A DNA stretch of 64,000 bases. Source: CBDDKZ01 sp965230415 (lineage in GTDB: Bacteria > Bacteroidota > Bacteroidia > Cytophagales > JAAEPT01). The translations under genes were made by a program, and so were the position numbers. Location of the stretch: positions 3,286,001 to 3,350,000 of the forward strand of contig CBDDKZ010000005.1 of the NCBI GenBank assembly GCA_965230415.1, given 5' to 3'. Below, piece after piece: positions 7,413-17,740 of this stretch (positions are counted from its first letter, which is position 1; every line of letters starts with the position of its first letter). The notes beneath the pieces are model-generated. The model was given only the letters and a program-made list of their open reading frames with translations. It was not told the origin of the DNA and ran no database searches.

Positions 7413-10400
7413 ATGAATAAACTAGTTTACTTTTTTTTGCTACTCGCCCTGGGGTCAGTTAATAGCTGGGCACAGTGCGAAGGTGGAGAAGTATTCATCA
7501 TGGGTGGTGCCACTGAATTAACTGCACCCGCCGGTGATGATGCTCTTGATATCATTATCGAGACTAATTCCGCCTCCAACGAGCATTATGTGCTTGTGGT
7601 TACAGATGACACAGATTCACTCGTCTTTATTACAGATGAAGATTTTCTGGAAGCATCTGGTGCACCAGTAGGAGTTTTCAAGATCTATGGCGCTTCTTTT
7701 AGCGGTGATCTGGATTCTAACGCTGAGGTGCTTGGTGATTTGACAGCAAGCGGTTGCTTTGAACTGTCAGAGAACAATATATTGATTACCGTTACAGTAC
7801 CTCCGGTACATGGTTCGGAAATTTATACCAGTGATTATGAAGATGAGATCCATGCTTGTGCCGGAGATGATCTTCTCAGCTTTAATGTGATGAATGAATC
7901 GCAGGCTGTTGCTCCATATGCCTATATCATCACAGATCCACAAGGTAATATTTTGGGAATGCCTCCTGGCGATCATATAGATCTCACTGCTGCTCCTCCG
8001 GGGCTGTGTTTAATTGTAGGCTTTTCTTATACGGGAGCTTTAGATTCCAGTGCCACGCACATCGATGATTTGACTTCTGATGGTGAATACGATTTTTCCG
8101 AAAATGAAATAGAAGTGTACCGAGATGGCGCCGATGGAGGCGAAATTTTTGTCGATGGTGGTGGAGATACGCTTATGGGGGTTGCCGGTTCACACGAACT
8201 TAACTTCTATGTTAGTAATACATCTACATCCCCAAGCGATTATGGCTATGTAGTTACCGACGATGAAGGTAATATTATCGGCTGGCCTCATGATGATTAC
8301 ATTGAGCTTAGCGATGCTCCTGTAGGAATGTGTTATATATACGGCTTTTCTTATACAGGTGAATTAGACTATGATGCTGAGCATATTGATGATTTGGATG
8401 CCTGGGGTTGTTTTGAACTCGCTGATAATCATATAGTAGTTATCAAAACTCCTCCTTTGGTAGAAGGTGGGCATATATGGGCTAACGATGATGACGAACA
8501 TGTTCAGGATTGTGCAGGCGGTGCTCGATTAGTTTTTGATGTACATACCGATTCTCGCGCTGATGCCCCTTATGCTTTTGTGATCACAGATGATCATGGA
8601 AATATTGTTGGTTTTCCGATGGGCAATGAACTGGATCTTAGTGCTGCGCCTCCGGGTGTTTGCGAAATTCACGGTTTCTCTTATCGTGGGGAATTGGATT
8701 CAAGTGCTACTCATATCGATGATCTGTGGGCAACGGAGGATTATGAAAGATCATGGAATCGTATTACAGTATATCGCGATTCGGTAGCTGGTGGCATGGT
8801 GATGACTGAGATGGGTCATGATACAATTGTAGCACCTGCCGGAGATCCCATGCTTCGCTTTAGAATGGAAAGCGATGGTTGGTCACCAGAAGATTATGTG
8901 TTTGTTATTTTAGATGAAGATGGTGTTATTATAGATTTTGCTCACGACGATTGGGTTGACGCAAGAGAAGCACCAGTGGGTATTTGTTACGTCATAGGTG
9001 TTGCTTATACCGGTGTGCTCGACACTACGGATCATATCGACGATCTGAGTGCCAGTGGGTGTATTTCTTTTTCAGAGAATATGGTCGTAATTGAAAGGAT
9101 ACCACCACTTGTTGAAGGTGGAGAAGTAATGACTGTTGAAGGTGATGATTGGATAAGAGACTGCTTTGGAGGAGATAGACTCGAATTTGAAGTAGACAAT
9201 ACTTCCCGTTCCGAATCTCCATATGCTTATGTGATCACTGATGAGGAAGGAAATGTGCTTGGGCTACCTCCTGGCGATGTACTAGACCTTACAGGCGCGC
9301 CTCCGGGAGTTTGCCTTGTTTATGGCTTTTCTTATACAGGTGCACTGGATTCTGCGGCTTCGCATATTGATGATTTAAGTTCTGATGAAGACTTTGAACT
9401 TTCATGGAACCATATTACCGTTTACCGGGATTCCGTTGCTGCAGGAGAAGTGAATGCCATTGGCAGACCAGATACTATTGAAGGAATGGCCGGGGATCTG
9501 GGGCTGAATTTCTTAATGGAAAATACTTCTATGGCCCATGCGCACTATGTCTATGTCATTACAGATGAATTGGGTGAAATCTTTGGTATAACAGATGATA
9601 ATGAAATAATAGGTGCCGATGGAGAAGTTGGTACTTACCACATATATGGACTTTCATTTACCGGTGAAATAGATACTAATGCACTTTATTTGCAGGACTT
9701 ACAGACTACAGGTTGCTGGGAAGTATCAGATAATTATGTAGTAGTTATTATTCACCCTCCTTTGGTTGATGGTGGTGAAGTATGGACCGGTGACGATCGA
9801 GATTGGGTACGCGGTTGTGCTGGCGATGATGATCGTCTGGTTTTTGAAGTAGATAACGATTCGGAAGCACAGGGAGCATATGCATACATTATTACCGATC
9901 CACAAGGCTCTATCTTAGGAATGCCTCCGGGTCATGTTATGAACCTGCAAGATGCTCCTCCGGGAATATGCTTCGTTTATGGTTTCTCATATACAGGTGA
10001 CCTGGATTCTGCAGCTACTCACATAAACGATTTGAGCTCTTCAGGTAATTATGATCTATCGGATAACTTTATTACTGCATATCGTGATGATGTGGATGGA
10101 GCTATGGTTTCTATCGTGGTGTTGGGAGATACCTTAGTAGCAGAAGCAGGTGATTCTATATTGGATTTCCATATTCAAAACTCAAGTATGTCGTTTGCAA
10201 ATTATGTTTACTTCGCTACAACGGCAGATGGTGAGATTATTGATTTGCTAGAAGAAGAGTATGTGGAAGCAGGCGATGCTCCTCCTGGTGAATATCATAT
10301 TTATGGGTTTTCTTATACAGGAATGATCGACACAAATGTTACTTATATTTGGGACCTCTACAGTGATGGTTGTAGCGAATTGTCTATGAATCATATCGTG

Positions 10401-12632
10401 TTGATCGTGACCGAACCTGAAGTAGAAGGTGGAGAAGTATTTGTAGATGACCACCAGGATTGGGTGCGTGGCTGTGCAGGTGACGATATGTTACGTTTCT
10501 ATGCCTGGTCTACAACACGTTCAGAAGCGCCGTATGCTTACATCATTACCAATGATGAAGGCGACATTTTAGGAATGCCTCCAGGTGACTTCATGGATCT
10601 GTCACATGCTCCTCCGGGAATTTGTTACATATATGGGTTCTCTTATACCGGGGAATTAGATTCATCAGCTACACATATCGATGACCTGACTTCTGATGAT
10701 GAATATGAGCTTTCGGAAAATGCAATTACAGTATTCAGAGATACTGTTCATGGAGGAATGGTTAGTATTGTTGGTGGTGGTGATACAATCATCGCTCCGG
10801 CAGGATCACCAGATTTAAATTTCTTTGTGGAAACTACGGCAGATTTACCTGTCAATTATCAATATGTAATTACCGATGATGAGGGTTATATCATTGCATA
10901 TCCACCTGGAAACGAGATTATGGCTGCCGATGCTCCTGTTGGAATTTGCCATGTGTATGGTATTGCCTACACAGGAATGTTGGATACTAATGCTCATAAT
11001 ATCTGGGAACTATATGCTTATGGATGTTCAGAGCTGTCAGATAATCACGTGACAATTGTGCGCACAGCTCCTCTGGTTGAAGGTGGTGTTGTGTTTACCA
11101 TGGATAATCGCGATTGGATAAGGGCATGTGCAGGTGATGATCGATTGGAGTTTGATATCTACAATTCTTCAAGATCGGAAGCGCCTTATGCTTATGTACT
11201 TACAGATGCTGATAGCAATATCCTGGCCTTCCCTCACGGAAATTTTATGGATTTGAGTGATGCTCCTGTTGGTCTCTGTTTGATATATGGTATTTCGTAT
11301 GTCGGAGATCTTGATTCCTCGGCTACGCATATCGATGACTTAACAGCTGATGGCGACTACGAAATCTCGGAAAATTATATTAGAGTTTATAGAGATACGG
11401 TAAGCGGAGGCATGGTAGGTGTCATTGGAGGAACAGATACCGTGGAAGCTCCGGCTGGATCACCGGATCTGATGTTCGATGTTGAAACAACTTCAAACTT
11501 ACCAATCCCATACAGCTATGTAATTACACATGAAAATGGAGATATTGTAGGTTTTGCCGAGGGTAATACCATCGACGCTCAGGATGCACCTCCAGGTATT
11601 TGTTATGTATATGGATTCTCTTATACAGGACGTTTGGATAGTGCTGCGCAAACAATTTGGGATTTATGGTCTGATGGTTGTTATGAATTATCTGAAAACA
11701 GAATAACAATTATTCGTGTGCCCCCTATGGTAGAAGGTGGACTTGTTATGACATGTGATGATGAATTGGACTGGGTGCGTGCCTGTGCAGGAAATGATGA
11801 CTTACAATTTGGTGTTATGAATACCTCACGATCAGACGCTCCTTATGCTTATGTAATTACAGATGCCGATAGTAATATTCTGGTATTCCCACAAGGAGTG
11901 TTTTTAGACCTAAGCGGTGCTCCTGCGGGGGTGTGCCGTGTATTTGGAATTTCGTATACAGGTATGTTGGACTCATCGGCAACTCATATTGATGATTTAA
12001 GTTCCGACGGTGATTACGAGTTGTCAATGAATCAAATTACGGTTTATAGAGATATGGTTGATGGAGGTGAAGTAAGCGCAGGCGGAGGAGCTGATTCCGT
12101 AACAGCTACTGTTGGTGATCCTTCATTGGACTTTGAGATTCAAACAACTTCAGACATATTGCCACATAAGTACGCTTATGTAGTTACAGAACCAAATGGA
12201 ACAATTATCGATTTCCCTCCTGGAGAAATGATATTTGCTTCAGAAGCGCCTGTAGGTGTTTGTTATGTTTATGGTTTTGCTTATTCGGGAATGCTTGATT
12301 CAAGCGCAACTACTATTTGGGATCTGAGTTCTAGTGGTTGTTACGAGTTATCGATGAATGCGGTAGTAATTACCAGACAGGCAATTGTATCTGTCGTTGA
12401 CCTTGTGGCAGATAATTTATCAGCCTATCCTAACCCCTTCACTGATGTGATAGCATTTGATGGCAACGCTATAGAGTCTGTTGTTGTGTACAACATGATG
12501 GGTGATCAGGAAAAAGAGATCAACGAAGATTTTGAATCTGTAGATATGAGCGATCTTCGTGCAGGTATCTATTTATGCGAAGTGCAACTAACAGATGGTC
12601 GGGTTAGACTACTGAGAATTAATAAAAACTGA
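7413..12632 (+). CDS. Giant secreted repeat protein with T9SS type A sorting domain
   Basis: Exported, very acidic 1739-residue protein. It has a signal peptide (cleavage after about residue 20, NSWAQ), then 15 repeats of about 108-110 residues and a C-terminal T9SS type A domain (about 1660-1739, beginning AYPNPFTD and ending with GIYLCEVQL). Repeats alternate between type B (odd) and type A (even), giving a 217-residue super-repeat. Shared cores are YAYVITD-x-GNILG, (A/V)PPG-x-C-xxYGFSYTG-x-LDS and DDL/WDL-S-x-G. Type A has Cys in a CAGDD motif; type B has Cys in a GCxELS motif. Similar repeats occur in other Bacteroidota surface proteins, and none has a known function to my knowledge. Likely a surface or matrix protein; no catalytic residues seen. 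Confidence 0.85.
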   Translation: MNKLVYFFLLLALGSVNSWAQCEGGEVFIMGGATELTAPAGDDALDIIIETNSASNEHYVLVVTDDTDSLVFITDEDFLEASGAPVGVFKIYGASFSGDLDSNAEVLGDLTASGCFELSENNILITVTVPPVHGSEIYTSDYEDEIHACAGDDLLSFNVMNESQAVAPYAYIITDPQGNILGMPPGDHIDLTAAPPGLCLIVGFSYTGALDSSATHIDDLTSDGEYDFSENEIEVYRDGADGGEIFVDGGGDTLMGVAGSHELNFYVSNTSTSPSDYGYVVTDDEGNIIGWPHDDYIELSDAPVGMCYIYGFSYTGELDYDAEHIDDLDAWGCFELADNHIVVIKTPPLVEGGHIWANDDDEHVQDCAGGARLVFDVHTDSRADAPYAFVITDDHGNIVGFPMGNELDLSAAPPGVCEIHGFSYRGELDSSATHIDDLWATEDYERSWNRITVYRDSVAGGMVMTEMGHDTIVAPAGDPMLRFRMESDGWSPEDYVFVILDEDGVIIDFAHDDWVDAREAPVGICYVIGVAYTGVLDTTDHIDDLSASGCISFSENMVVIERIPPLVEGGEVMTVEGDDWIRDCFGGDRLEFEVDNTSRSESPYAYVITDEEGNVLGLPPGDVLDLTGAPPGVCLVYGFSYTGALDSAASHIDDLSSDEDFELSWNHITVYRDSVAAGEVNAIGRPDTIEGMAGDLGLNFLMENTSMAHAHYVYVITDELGEIFGITDDNEIIGADGEVGTYHIYGLSFTGEIDTNALYLQDLQTTGCWEVSDNYVVVIIHPPLVDGGEVWTGDDRDWVRGCAGDDDRLVFEVDNDSEAQGAYAYIITDPQGSILGMPPGHVMNLQDAPPGICFVYGFSYTGDLDSAATHINDLSSSGNYDLSDNFITAYRDDVDGAMVSIVVLGDTLVAEAGDSILDFHIQNSSMSFANYVYFATTADGEIIDLLEEEYVEAGDAPPGEYHIYGFSYTGMIDTNVTYIWDLYSDGCSELSMNHIVLIVTEPEVEGGEVFVDDHQDWVRGCAGDDMLRFYAWSTTRSEAPYAYIITNDEGDILGMPPGDFMDLSHAPPGICYIYGFSYTGELDSSATHIDDLTSDDEYELSENAITVFRDTVHGGMVSIVGGGDTIIAPAGSPDLNFFVETTADLPVNYQYVITDDEGYIIAYPPGNEIMAADAPVGICHVYGIAYTGMLDTNAHNIWELYAYGCSELSDNHVTIVRTAPLVEGGVVFTMDNRDWIRACAGDDRLEFDIYNSSRSEAPYAYVLTDADSNILAFPHGNFMDLSDAPVGLCLIYGISYVGDLDSSATHIDDLTADGDYEISENYIRVYRDTVSGGMVGVIGGTDTVEAPAGSPDLMFDVETTSNLPIPYSYVITHENGDIVGFAEGNTIDAQDAPPGICYVYGFSYTGRLDSAAQTIWDLWSDGCYELSENRITIIRVPPMVEGGLVMTCDDELDWVRACAGNDDLQFGVMNTSRSDAPYAYVITDADSNILVFPQGVFLDLSGAPAGVCRVFGISYTGMLDSSATHIDDLSSDGDYELSMNQITVYRDMVDGGEVSAGGGADSVTATVGDPSLDFEIQTTSDILPHKYAYVVTEPNGTIIDFPPGEMIFASEAPVGVCYVYGFAYSGMLDSSATTIWDLSSSGCYELSMNAVVITRQAIVSVVDLVADNLSAYPNPFTDVIAFDGNAIESVVVYNMMGDQEKEINEDFESVDMSDLRAGIYLCEVQLTDGRVRLLRINKN

Positions 12633-12654
12633 TAATTAAGCAATTATTGCTACT

Positions 12655-12688
12655 AAAAAGTCGCTGCCGTTTTGGTAAGCGACTTTTT
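12655..12688 (+). terminator. Rho-independent terminator
   Basis: An 11-bp perfect stem (12655-12665 with 12678-12688) around a 12-base loop, continuing into a run of T. It ends the giant repeat protein transcript 23 bases after its stop codon. Confidence 0.88.
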
Positions 12689-12689
12689 T

Positions 12690-13030
12690 TTGTTTTTTTT
12701 TAAGAGGTGAAAAAACACTTTATTGGATTTTAATGAACCACTTACCCCTTGCTTATTCAAGCTTACTGTGATGTTTTATGGTATATTCATAACCTAAGCT
12801 TTACCATTCTGAATGGGATTTCTAGAGTATGTTTTTTATTATTTATCTGGCCACTGACATAGTTAGAGCTAAAAATTGAAATCGCGGGTCAAAAAATAGT
12901 TGTTTATGTGTACCAACAAAACGCATTTAATTGCTCATACCTGATTTTTGCAATCAAAATTTGTTTAGTCTGTTAATGAAGTATTTTATCGAGAGTATAG
13001 AGCAACGGTTTAAAAGAATACTCAACTGAT
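12690..13030. other. Intergenic region without recognised content
   Basis: About 340 A/T-rich bases between two convergent genes, after the plus-strand terminator. I found no open frame, RNA gene, strong hairpin or repeat in it. Confidence 0.5.
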
Positions 13031-14134
13031 TCAGTTCTTCATAAAGTGACCCACATAGACATCATTACTAGTTTCATATCGTAAGGAGTAAAGGCCATTA
13101 GAGAAATCAGACAAGTCGAAATAATCACCATTTTCACTATGTATAATATATTGTTTACCAGTGTGATCATAGAGTGTCATAGAAACAGTTTTATCTTTTA
13201 TATATAGTCGGTCATTAACCGGGTTTGGGTAGAAGTTACCTGGTGAGAAGCTAATCTCGTTATCAAGGCCGGTTAGTAAATCAAAAGTGAGTTTATAGGC
13301 ATAGGCATAAGATATATCTATAATATCCATTGCAAATATTACATTTTCATTCTCACTCGCAAACAAACGAATGCCATCTACAATGTTAACACTTAGATTT
13401 TGAACGTCGTAATCTTTTATTTCTGAATTTGTAAGATTGTATGATCTTATAACTGAGTTAATGGACCTGCCATCTATTTTTCTACTAATGTAATAATATA
13501 GTGAGTGATCGAATTTATTGTACGTAAAAGCTTTGATATCGAATATTATTTCTTGTTGATCGCTGGACTGCGTTATCGTGTCAATAGGATCACCATTTTT
13601 GGAATACACTAATGTTTCATTCGAGTTGTTCAGAAGGTATAAATTATCATCCGCATCGAAATACATATGTGATCCTCTGTGCCCTTCCAGTGACCAAAAG
13701 TCATTATAGGCTCCATTGCTATTGTATATTAGTACTTTTTCAGTGCCCAAGTCCCAAACAAAAATATTACCGTCACTATCAATAGCAAGCTCTTCTGTAT
13801 TGGAAAATGAATTTATTCTTAACAGTTCATTCAGAAGTGTGTCATATATAATAACAGCATTGCGTGCGGTAGCATATAATTTACCTTGGTAGTATTTAAT
13901 CGAAATAGCATTAGCGGCGTCTACTTCATTGATAATGTCTCCATGCTTGTCAATCTTGTATATGTCGGAACCACTCATATAGATATTCCCATTGTTGTCT
14001 TCACAGGCGCCCCACGCAAATATCTGCTTACTTTGTTCATTGGGAAGGGTGTCTAGCAGAAATGGTTGCGCATAGGCGAAATGCGAAAATATGCATACCA
14101 CCAAGGCAAATGAAAACTTCATCAATTTGATCAT
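13031..14134 (-). CDS. Secreted beta-propeller-like protein with T9SS type A sorting domain
   Basis: Exported 367-residue protein with a signal peptide (cleavage near AYAQ, residue 23). Six or so short repeats follow with the NHL/propeller pattern 'D-x-(D/N)-G-N-(I/L)-Y/F-(V/M)' (for example DNNGNIYMSGS, DSDGNIFVWD, DADDNLYLLN). The C-terminus from about 290 is a T9SS type A domain (FYPNPVNDRLYI, then LYDHTGK and GLYSLRYE). Such propellers usually serve binding or structural roles; ligand unknown. It is a single gene with no obvious partners. Confidence 0.78.
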   Translation of the reverse strand: MIKLMKFSFALVVCIFSHFAYAQPFLLDTLPNEQSKQIFAWGACEDNNGNIYMSGSDIYKIDKHGDIINEVDAANAISIKYYQGKLYATARNAVIIYDTLLNELLRINSFSNTEELAIDSDGNIFVWDLGTEKVLIYNSNGAYNDFWSLEGHRGSHMYFDADDNLYLLNNSNETLVYSKNGDPIDTITQSSDQQEIIFDIKAFTYNKFDHSLYYYISRKIDGRSINSVIRSYNLTNSEIKDYDVQNLSVNIVDGIRLFASENENVIFAMDIIDISYAYAYKLTFDLLTGLDNEISFSPGNFYPNPVNDRLYIKDKTVSMTLYDHTGKQYIIHSENGDYFDLSDFSNGLYSLRYETSNDVYVGHFMKN

Positions 14135-14366
14135 CTGATCATGTGTGTTGAAACGATGATTAAAATTAACATATCTTAAATAAAGTTCCTAAAGTTAGGC
14201 TGTATTATATCAGAAAGGGCAAAATCGCTTTGAATCAAATTAGAGAGCACTAAGAATAAGCACATAGTGTGTTTGTTGTGATTCTCATAGTATAATAAAT
14301 CAAATCCTAAATGTATCTAATAGCTTACTTGTTTATGATTGGATTGGCCTTTTTGTATTATCGAGG

Positions 14367-15362
14367 TTAATTCTTTATTGGGGTAGACCTGGATTTAAGA
14401 AGGCTATTGATAATGATTTGATCGAACATAGCGTCGAGCTCTATGTTTGCGACTTCTGCTTGTTGTGGGATCACGCTTTGTAAGGACATACCCGGTGTAG
14501 TATTTACTTCAAGTACAAAAGGTTCGTTATCTACAATGATATAATCTACTCGTACCACTCCGTTTAGGTCCAGTAGGTGGTATATTTTTTTGTTTAACTC
14601 CTGGATTTTGTTTGCTGAATACCTTGATATCTCGGCCGGTGTAATTTCTTTGGAGGCGCCCTCATATTTAGCTTCGAAGTCGAAGAAATCGTTATTAGTC
14701 CTTATTTCTGTGATAGGTAAGACGATAATTTCTGTTCCATTGAAGTACGAACCACAAGTTACCTCTGTCCCGGTTAAACACGATTCTATTATTACTTCTT
14801 TACCATGTTCAAACGCGTTTTTTACTGCGGTGGGTAGCTCAGAAGCCTTTTCAACTTTGGATGTGCCAAAGCTCGAGCCTCCGTCATTAGGTTTTACAAA
14901 GCAGGGCATACCCAGTTGATGGCTTATGGTTTTAGGGTCAAGGTCGGTTTCAGATCTTAATAATACACTATCGGCGCAATTGATACCCTCGCTTTTTAGG
15001 AGTTGGTTGCAAGCCCATTTGTTAAATGTAATTGTTGAGGCCAGGTGTTTGGGAGTGTTGTATGGAATGCTCAGCAGGTCGAAATATGCTTGCAGTAAAC
15101 CGTCTTCCCCCGGAGTCCCATGAATGGTGATGTAAGCGAAGTCGAAGCAAACATGATCATTGTCTATTGTGACACTGAAATCGTTTTTGTTTACTTCTAT
15201 TTGTCCTGTTTCATGTTGGCAATGCCAACCTTTTTCATCTATAATGATTCGGTAAACTTTGTATTTGTCAGAGGAGAGGTTGTTAAAGATGGTATCTGCG
15301 CTTTTCACAGAGATTACCTTTTCGTGTGAATAACCGCCATATACAAGTGCTACGTTTAACAT
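14367..15362 (-). CDS. ddl: D-alanine--D-alanine ligase
   Basis: ATP-grasp enzyme that joins two D-alanines to make the terminal dipeptide of the peptidoglycan stem peptide, used by MurF. The 331 residues match the family length. Recognisable are the N-terminal VALVYGGYSHEKVISVKSA segment, IHGTPGEDGLLQ, the ATP-binding KPNDGGSSFGTSKV loop and the metal-binding end VLEVNTTPGMSL. It lies outside but within 4 kb of the dcw cluster (which here lacks ddlB), in the opposite direction, and stands alone. Confidence 0.97.
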   Translation of the reverse strand: MLNVALVYGGYSHEKVISVKSADTIFNNLSSDKYKVYRIIIDEKGWHCQHETGQIEVNKNDFSVTIDNDHVCFDFAYITIHGTPGEDGLLQAYFDLLSIPYNTPKHLASTITFNKWACNQLLKSEGINCADSVLLRSETDLDPKTISHQLGMPCFVKPNDGGSSFGTSKVEKASELPTAVKNAFEHGKEVIIESCLTGTEVTCGSYFNGTEIIVLPITEIRTNNDFFDFEAKYEGASKEITPAEISRYSANKIQELNKKIYHLLDLNGVVRVDYIIVDNEPFVLEVNTTPGMSLQSVIPQQAEVANIELDAMFDQIIINSLLKSRSTPIKN

Positions 15363-15493
15363 TATTTAAAAATTAGATGTCATGCGAATTTAATTAAAAA
15401 TAAAATTAATTAAAGCCAATGTGGCTTAAGAAATAGTAAGTGAGCTGTAAAAGAGGGTAAATGTAGCAGAGAAAGGCTTATTCGTAAAAAATT

Positions 15494-15527
15494 AAAGGCA
15501 GTGCTTGATTTATAAAGCACTGCCTTT
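15494..15527. terminator. Bidirectional Rho-independent terminator
   Basis: A 13-bp stem (15494-15506 with 15515-15527) and an 8-base loop, with a T run on the plus side and an A-rich stretch on the other. It lies just after the stop codon of the minus-strand siroheme reductase gene. Confidence 0.85.
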
Positions 15528-15534
15528 TTGTTTT

Positions 15535-17670
15535 TTATTCCGATACGCTAGCGTTCGATTCCTTTTCAATTTGAGCGTTGCGAGCCTCTTTTAATTGACC
15601 TAAGTAATTTTTAGCGCTTTCGTAATAATTTTTAGCAAAATCAAGACTAGGTTCGTTTTGGTTAATTTGAAGAACGATGTCTTTAAACGATTTACCGTCA
15701 AAGCTTAATTCTCCTTCACTAACAAAGTGTTTGTCAAAATCCCTGATAATACCTATTTGTGTGTTGCAACGAATACCGGCACCTGTCAAAAGTGCTTTTG
15801 CTCCAACAATGAACGTGTTGTAACAATGGTAAATAGCGTCCTGCCAGTTGCCTTCGGCGAGTGTCTTTTCTGCAAATCCGAATTTCTCTTCGGCTTCGAG
15901 GATTAAAGTGCCAACCAGGTCAAGTACAACACCCGCACATTCTCCAACACCTACAGCTTTTATGTATTTATCTTCATTGCCCCAGTCTATGAAGAATTCC
16001 TGTGGAACTTCGTCGGGAAGTGCAGTAAATGGCTTCAGAAGTGTGAAGAAATACAGCTTGTCTGCTGCTACTTGTCTTTGATAATAGTTGTTGAAATATT
16101 CACCTTCTTCGGCATGCTGTTCGTAGTCCTCCAAAAGGGCTTTAAAAGCATCTGGCGCCTTTTTCGAAGGTACCTTTACTACTTTGTCTCCTATGCTTGG
16201 TGTGCCGTCTTTATCGTAGCCTCCTCCTAGCAAAATCTGAAGAGCCGGAAGTACCAAAGCACCTTTTTTGATAGACATTCCCTGAAAGCCAATGTTTGCT
16301 GCAGAGTGCCATCCACAAGCGTTCATACAACCCGAAATTTTAATCTTGATATCGTTGTTGTATATAATGTCTTTATACTCCTCACGCATTAGGCGTTCTA
16401 GTTCTGCCGCAATTCCAGTGCTACTTGCAATACCCAGGTTGCAGGTTGTGGTACCTGGGCAGGCAACGATATCTGCAGTACTATCAAAACCAGGTTCACT
16501 AAGATCCAGGTCGTAGAGTCTATTGAAGAGTGGTATGAGCGCATCTTTCGTTACATAACGCAAAAGGAATCCTTGGTTTACTGTCACCCGGATATCATCT
16601 GCCGCATAGCCTTCTTCAACGATAGCCGCCAGTTGACGCGCGGTCTCATTAAAGATGTTTCCGAGGGTCAATTTAATATAAACACCATGATAGCCTTCTT
16701 GCTTTTGCTTGAAAACATTGGTTTTAAACCAGCGGTCGTACATTTCAGCATCCTTAGGTTCTTCCACAGGAAAGGTTCTTTCCTCAGCAGGACCGGCAAG
16801 GTTGCCTCCCTTAGGGTCTATTTCATAAGTTTTATTGATAACCGCCGTTTTCTCCTCTTCTACTAATTGCATGAAAGCTTCAAAACCTTCCTTTTTAACT
16901 ACGAATTTCATTCGTGCTTTACCACGTGAAGCACGCTCGCCATGTCTGTCAAAAACACGAATTACTGCTTCTGCAAAAGGAATAATTTGGTTGGCTGGTA
17001 AGAACTCATAGGCAGTGTGTGCTAACATTGGTTGAGATCCCAATCCTCCGGCAATTACTACTTTAAATCCTCGCTCATTATTTTCTATTCTCGGAATGAA
17101 CCCTATATCGTGCATCCAGGTATATGCAGTATCTGCATCACTGGAGGAAAAAGCAACTTTGAATTTTCTACCCATTTCCTGACAAATCGGATTGCGGAGG
17201 AAATATTCGTAAAAAGCAAAAGCATAGGGTGAAACATCAAATAGTTCGTCCGGATCAACTCCAGCTTTGTCTGATGCTGTTACGTTTCTTACGGTATTAC
17301 CGCATGCTTCTCTTAAAGTGATGCCTTTTTCTTCTAAAGATGCCCACACAAGTGGTGATTCGGCCAACTTCACATAATGTATTTGAATGTCCTGACGAGT
17401 AGTGGCATGCATTTTTTCTGTTGCATACTTGTCCGTAGTATCCGCGATCCTTACAAGTTGTTCCGCGCTAACCCTTCCAAAAGGAAGTTTAATACGAATC
17501 ATCTGTACACCTTCTTGACGCTGTCCATATACCCCTCGTGCCAAACGAAACGACCGGAATTTCTCTTCATCTCCTTCACCAGAGTTGAATAATGCTATTT
17601 TATCATGTAGTTCAATGATGTCTTCCTTCGCTCTGTCCGAGATCTCCGAAGATAGGTTTAACTCGCTCAT
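15535..17670 (-). CDS. Siroheme sulfite/nitrite reductase with C-terminal HEPN-like domain
   Basis: Ferredoxin-type sulfite or nitrite reductase using siroheme and a 4Fe-4S cluster for six-electron reduction. Two ferredoxin-like halves are visible (the first with LARGVYGQRQEGVQMIR, the second with KQEGYHGVYIKL). The cluster and siroheme ligands CPGTTTCNLG and GCMNACGWH lie at roughly residues 400-450. The last 150 or so residues are not part of the classical enzyme and resemble a HEPN helical domain (DAIYHCYNTFIVGAKALL), a fusion I recall from other Bacteroidota. Sulfite is the more likely substrate, but the sequence does not decide. I chose ATG at 17670 (MSELNL); a longer frame from TTG at 17715 is possible. 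Siroheme supply is encoded at 58594. Confidence 0.88.
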   Translation of the reverse strand: MSELNLSSEISDRAKEDIIELHDKIALFNSGEGDEEKFRSFRLARGVYGQRQEGVQMIRIKLPFGRVSAEQLVRIADTTDKYATEKMHATTRQDIQIHYVKLAESPLVWASLEEKGITLREACGNTVRNVTASDKAGVDPDELFDVSPYAFAFYEYFLRNPICQEMGRKFKVAFSSSDADTAYTWMHDIGFIPRIENNERGFKVVIAGGLGSQPMLAHTAYEFLPANQIIPFAEAVIRVFDRHGERASRGKARMKFVVKKEGFEAFMQLVEEEKTAVINKTYEIDPKGGNLAGPAEERTFPVEEPKDAEMYDRWFKTNVFKQKQEGYHGVYIKLTLGNIFNETARQLAAIVEEGYAADDIRVTVNQGFLLRYVTKDALIPLFNRLYDLDLSEPGFDSTADIVACPGTTTCNLGIASSTGIAAELERLMREEYKDIIYNNDIKIKISGCMNACGWHSAANIGFQGMSIKKGALVLPALQILLGGGYDKDGTPSIGDKVVKVPSKKAPDAFKALLEDYEQHAEEGEYFNNYYQRQVAADKLYFFTLLKPFTALPDEVPQEFFIDWGNEDKYIKAVGVGECAGVVLDLVGTLILEAEEKFGFAEKTLAEGNWQDAIYHCYNTFIVGAKALLTGAGIRCNTQIGIIRDFDKHFVSEGELSFDGKSFKDIVLQINQNEPSLDFAKNYYESAKNYLGQLKEARNAQIEKESNASVSE

Positions 17671-17740
17671 AATTCTATCATTAAATCTTTTTTGCTCATT
17701 TCTATTATTAAACAACCCAAATTGGGTAGTTAAAGTTTGG

